Source: Sulfurimonas sp. (lineage in GTDB: Bacteria; Campylobacterota; Campylobacteria; Campylobacterales; Sulfurimonadaceae). From it: a stretch of 8,413 nucleotides of DNA. Positions 5,323 to 8,413 of the stretch are shown piece by piece; within the stretch, counting starts at the first letter, position 1, and every line of letters begins with the position of its first letter. The notes beneath the pieces were generated by a model. The model was given only the letters and a program-made list of their open reading frames with translations, ran no database searches and had not been told where the DNA came from. The stretch lies in the NCBI GenBank assembly GCA_027056465.1, contig JALUKS010000132.1:1-8413 (forward strand), in the 5' to 3' direction. The position numbers and the translations under genes are program-made.

Positions 5323-5761
5323 AAGTGTCATAATCTCTGCCTGCTTACTAGGTGAAAAGTGCCGTTATGATGGCAAAACTAAGGCAGTAAACAGTGTCAC
5401 AGAAGCATACAAAGAGTACGAAATCATCCCTTTTTGTCCTGAAGCACCTATCTTTGGGACACCTCGTGAACGAATTTCTGTCGTGGAAGTTGCTGGTGAA
5501 GATAGGATTATCAAAGAGGAGACAAAAGAGGATGTTACTGAACTTTTAGAAGAGGAAATAAACTCTTTTATAGACAAATACCCTGATGCAGATGCTATAG
5601 TTTTAAAGTCAAAAAGCCCTTCATGTGGCTATAAAACTACACCAGTATTAGATGAAAATGGAGAGCTATTGAGGTATGGCGATGGGATAGCTGCAAAAAT
5701 ATTTCAAACAAGGTACAAAAAAACTCAAATTAAAGATGAAAATAGCACTTTTAGGTTATAA
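5315..5761 (+). CDS. DUF523 family protein (TudS-like predicted [4Fe-4S] protein)
   Basis: A 148-residue DUF523 protein. The conserved marks are SACLLGEKCRYDG with C10 and C16, PFCPEAPIFGTPRER with C41 (39-53), and LKSKSPSCG with C104. The cysteines suggest a bound Fe-S cluster. Members of this family include the thiouracil desulfidase TudS, which uses a [4Fe-4S] cluster, so a desulfidase or tRNA-thiobase salvage role is possible but inferred. The start must be TTG at 5315, because the SACLLG motif comes within ten residues; GAGAG (5305-5309) is the ribosome site inside the end of the Uma2 gene. The 8-base overlap implies translational coupling. The last 12 residues or so are variable, and its end carries the probable alaS -10 element. 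Confidence 0.87.
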   Translation: MSKSVIISACLLGEKCRYDGKTKAVNSVTEAYKEYEIIPFCPEAPIFGTPRERISVVEVAGEDRIIKEETKEDVTELLEEEINSFIDKYPDADAIVLKSKSPSCGYKTTPVLDENGELLRYGDGIAAKIFQTRYKKTQIKDENSTFRL

Positions 5762-5762
5762 T
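5757..5762 (+). promoter_or_regulatory. Probable -10 element of the alaS promoter
   Basis: A perfect TATAAT overlaps the stop codon of the DUF523 gene, 28 bases before the alaS start codon. No recognisable -35 is present at the expected distance, though the upstream stretch is A/T rich, the usual situation in Campylobacterota. AAGAGA (5778-5783) serves as the ribosome site. alaS may therefore be transcribed both from here and from the upstream genes. Confidence 0.55.
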
Positions 5763-5790
5763 CGCGAAATTTTATATAAGAGATGTAATT

Positions 5791-8343
5791 ATGGATATTA
5801 GAGAAGAGTACCTCAAATTTTTTGAATCAAAACAACACAATCGCGCGGCTTCTGCACCCTTAGTGCCAGATGATGCGACACTCCTTTTTAACAATGCGGG
5901 GATGGTTCCCTTTAAGTCGATATTTACAGGTGAAATCCCTCGACCTGCTAACCCTCGTGCGACATCTTGTCAGACTTGTATTCGTGCAGGTGGAAAGCAT
6001 AATGACCTTGAAAATGTAGGACACACAGCGCGCCATCACACTTTCTTTGAGATGATGGGGAACTTCTCTTTTGGAGACTACTTTAAAGAGGAAGCTATTG
6101 GCTTTGCTTGGGAGTTTATTACCGAAGTTTTAGAGCTTGACATCGACAAACTCTGGGTAACTGTTCATGACTCTGATGATGAGGCTGAAAATATCTGGAA
6201 AAAACATATATCTGCTGATAGGATTATGCGTTTAGGTGATGCCGATAACTTCTGGTCTATGGGCGATACTGGTCCATGTGGTCCATGTTCTGAGATTTTT
6301 TATGATCAAGGGCACGAGGAGTTTCACTCTGCTGAAGATTGTATGGGTGGCGAGGGCGATAGATTTTTAGAGATTTGGAATCTTGTTTTTATGCAGTATG
6401 AGGTAAAAGAGAAAGGTGGCGAGCGTCTACCACTGGCAAAACCTTCTATAGATACTGGTATGGGTCTTGAGCGTGTCGTAGCCATCAAAGAGGGCAAAAC
6501 TTCTAACTATGGCTCTTCACTCTTTATGCCGATGATAGAGCAAGTTGAGCAGATGATAGGCAAAGAGTATGTTTATGCAACTGGAGCTTCTTATCGCGTT
6601 ATCGCTGACCATATAAGAACGGCTGTTTTTCTCCTCTCACAAGGAACAAACTTCTCAAATGAGGGGCGTGGTTATGTTCTTCGCCGTATTCTTCGTCGTG
6701 CTGTTCGCCACGGTTACCTTCTTGGTTTTCGTAAACCTTTTATGTATAAGATAGTAGATACACTTGTCGAAATTATGGGCAGAGAGTATGAGTATCTTGC
6801 ACAAAAAGCAGAAGCAGTAAAAGAGCAGATAGAGCTTGAAGAGGCGAGATTTTTCAAGACTATTGAGTCTGGGATAGCACTTTTTGAGGCTGAACTCAAA
6901 AATACTGACAAAGTATTTAGTGGTGCAGTGGCGTTTAAGCTCTACGATACTTTTGGTTTTCCTCTCGACCTTACAGAAGATATGCTCAAAGAGAAAAACT
7001 TAGCACTAGATAGTGAAACATTTCAAGAGTTGATGTTAGAGCAACGCACTCGTGCAAAAGCAGCTTGGAAAGGATCTGGTGATGCGGCTACTCAAGGGGA
7101 CTTTAAAGCGCTTCTTGAAGAGTTTGGCGAGAATGAGTTTGTAGGGTATGATAACCTAGAGACAAAGTCAAAAGTCCTAGCACTTTTAAATAGCTCTTAT
7201 GAGAGAGTAGAGAATTTAGATATAGCTCAAGAGGGGTGGGTTCTTTTAGATAAGACACCTTTTTATGCCGAGTCTGGTGGACAGAGTGGCGATGAGGGCG
7301 AGCTTACTTGCCGTGCAAAAGTGCTTGATACTAAGAAGTTTTTTGGACTTAATCTCTCACAAATCAGAGTAACATCAAGCCTAAAAACTGGGATAAATGT
7401 CGATACAAAAGTCGATATTTCACGCAATGAAATCATCAAACACCACTCAGCAACTCACCTTTTACATGCAGTGCTTTCAGATGTTTTAGGGGAGCATATA
7501 GCACAGGCTGGTTCACTTAATGAAGCATCGCGTTTGCGTTTTGACTTCTCACATCCAAAGGCGATTAGTGATGCACAACTTAGTGAGATAGAAGAGCGAG
7601 TAAACTTTGAAATAATGCGAGGTATTCCTACAAAAACAGAGGTGCTTGACATAGAAGACGCGAAAAAGTCTGGTGCAAAATCTCAGTTTGGAGAGAAGTA
7701 TGGCGATGAAGTTCGTGTTGTCAGTTTTGCTGATGCAAGTATTGAGTTTTGTGGTGGCGTTCATGTTGCGAACACGGCAAATATTGGCTCATTTATCATC
7801 ACAAAAGAGTCTGGCGTTTCGGCTGGAGTGAGACGTATCGAAGCTGTTTGTGGCAATGCAGCTTACAACTACTTCAAAGAGCAGAGAACCCTAGTGCAAA
7901 ATGCTCAAAGTGAAGTGAAAAACTTAGACCTACTCGCAGGAATAAATAGACTAAAAACTACTCTCACAGAGCTAAAATCAGAACTCAAAGAGGCACAAGA
8001 GTCTGCAAAAGTAGAGATAAGTGCTGATGAGATAAATGGTGTGGCTGTTGTGGTTGAAGAGTACCCAACTGGCGACATCAAAGAGAAGATAGATGCTCTT
8101 AAAAATGAAAATGAAAAACTCTGCGCGATGCTCTTTCAAGTCAAAGGCGACAAAGTTCTTATAGCGTGTGGTGTCAAAGATGCAAACGCGAAGGCTGGTG
8201 ATTGGATCAAAAAAATCGCTCCTATCCTCGGTGGTGGTGGAGGTGGTCGCCCTGACTTCGCTCAAGCTGGTGGAAAACTTCCTGCCAAACTCCCTGAAGC
8301 AAAAGAGGCTTCACTCGCGTTTATCAAAGAGGCTCTTGCATAA
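5791..8343 (+). CDS. alaS: Alanine--tRNA ligase
   Basis: Complete 850-residue alanyl-tRNA synthetase, the cytoplasmic class II enzyme that charges tRNA-Ala and hydrolyses mischarged Ser- or Gly-tRNA-Ala. Domains in order: the class II catalytic core, with NNAGMVPFKSIF (34-45), RHHTFFEMMGNFSFGDYF (81-98) and DTGMGLERV (221-229); the tRNA-recognition helical domain (about 240-450); the editing domain, with zinc/hydrolysis motifs HSATH (H552, H556) and CGGVH (C654, H658); a coiled-coil-like stretch (about 690-740); and the C-terminal C-Ala/DHHA1 domain with the glycine-rich GGGGGGRPDFAQAGG (814-828). Length fits the family (E. coli 876). The start at 5791 fits the usual N-terminus (IREEYLKFFESKQH). 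Nothing is missing or broken. The gene ends one base into the next one. Confidence 0.99.
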   Translation: MDIREEYLKFFESKQHNRAASAPLVPDDATLLFNNAGMVPFKSIFTGEIPRPANPRATSCQTCIRAGGKHNDLENVGHTARHHTFFEMMGNFSFGDYFKEEAIGFAWEFITEVLELDIDKLWVTVHDSDDEAENIWKKHISADRIMRLGDADNFWSMGDTGPCGPCSEIFYDQGHEEFHSAEDCMGGEGDRFLEIWNLVFMQYEVKEKGGERLPLAKPSIDTGMGLERVVAIKEGKTSNYGSSLFMPMIEQVEQMIGKEYVYATGASYRVIADHIRTAVFLLSQGTNFSNEGRGYVLRRILRRAVRHGYLLGFRKPFMYKIVDTLVEIMGREYEYLAQKAEAVKEQIELEEARFFKTIESGIALFEAELKNTDKVFSGAVAFKLYDTFGFPLDLTEDMLKEKNLALDSETFQELMLEQRTRAKAAWKGSGDAATQGDFKALLEEFGENEFVGYDNLETKSKVLALLNSSYERVENLDIAQEGWVLLDKTPFYAESGGQSGDEGELTCRAKVLDTKKFFGLNLSQIRVTSSLKTGINVDTKVDISRNEIIKHHSATHLLHAVLSDVLGEHIAQAGSLNEASRLRFDFSHPKAISDAQLSEIEERVNFEIMRGIPTKTEVLDIEDAKKSGAKSQFGEKYGDEVRVVSFADASIEFCGGVHVANTANIGSFIITKESGVSAGVRRIEAVCGNAAYNYFKEQRTLVQNAQSEVKNLDLLAGINRLKTTLTELKSELKEAQESAKVEISADEINGVAVVVEEYPTGDIKEKIDALKNENEKLCAMLFQVKGDKVLIACGVKDANAKAGDWIKKIAPILGGGGGGRPDFAQAGGKLPAKLPEAKEASLAFIKEALA

Positions 8344-8413
8344 TGAAAGATGCGATGATAAATCTCTTTGGAAACTTTGGCACAGAGATAGTTTTTTTAC
8401 ATATTCTCTCTGC
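8343..8413 (+). CDS. Start of an unidentified gene, possibly a membrane protein (3' end outside window)
   Basis: An ATG at 8343 overlaps the alaS stop (TAATG), a typical coupled start, and AAAGAGG (8326-8332) lies ten bases before it. The visible 23 residues begin MKDAMINLFGNFGTEIVFLH and become hydrophobic towards the window edge, which suggests the beginning of a membrane segment. Too little is present to name a family. Confidence 0.6.
   Translation, partial: MKDAMINLFGNFGTEIVFLHILS

Overview
The window looks like chromosome of a Campylobacterota (Epsilonproteobacteria) member, most likely a Sulfurimonas/Sulfuricurvum-type sulfur or hydrogen oxidiser. This is an inference from the low-to-moderate GC, the protein flavour, the -10-dominated promoters and the pairing of hom with yraN, a gene neighbourhood I recall from Campylobacter relatives. 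All supported genes lie on the + strand. No tRNA, rRNA, CRISPR array, insertion sequence or phage gene is visible.

Layout. 3-584: C-terminal part of homoserine dehydrogenase (hom), with its ACT domain. 601-2670: a cytoplasmic formate-dehydrogenase-type molybdopterin oxidoreductase with cysteine, not selenocysteine, at the metal-ligand position; no partner subunits are adjacent. 2671-2970: a 300-base stretch without a conventional gene, which is the most interesting part of the window. 2971-3300: yraN. 3361-4776: an NAD(P)-dependent aldehyde dehydrogenase with its own promoter. 4789-5322 and 5315-5761: a Uma2-family (DUF820) nuclease-like protein and a DUF523 Fe-S protein, overlapping and probably translationally coupled. 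5791-8343: alaS, complete. 8343-8413: start of another gene, overlapping the alaS stop codon by one base.

The 2671-2970 region holds a compact RNA module. A near-consensus sigma70 promoter (TTGACT, 17 bases, TATAAT) starts right after the dehydrogenase stop codon. It should make an RNA of about 94 nt that ends at a strong intrinsic terminator (11-bp stem, 9 T). The first 20 or so bases of this RNA are complementary to a segment about 25 bases beyond the terminator. That segment contains an AAAGGAG Shine-Dalgarno and a TTG start for a 20-residue, almost wholly hydrophobic peptide. The arrangement resembles a type I toxin-antitoxin pair: a small RNA that masks the ribosome binding site of an Ibs-like membrane peptide, here with both on the same strand in tandem. 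If RNA polymerase reads through the terminator, the same pairing would form in cis and close the peptide's start site. Function is inferred, not shown; a small MITE-like palindromic element is the main alternative.

The remaining genes are housekeeping or general metabolism: amino-acid biosynthesis (hom), one-carbon or redox metabolism (the formate-dehydrogenase-like protein), aldehyde oxidation, and tRNA charging (alaS).
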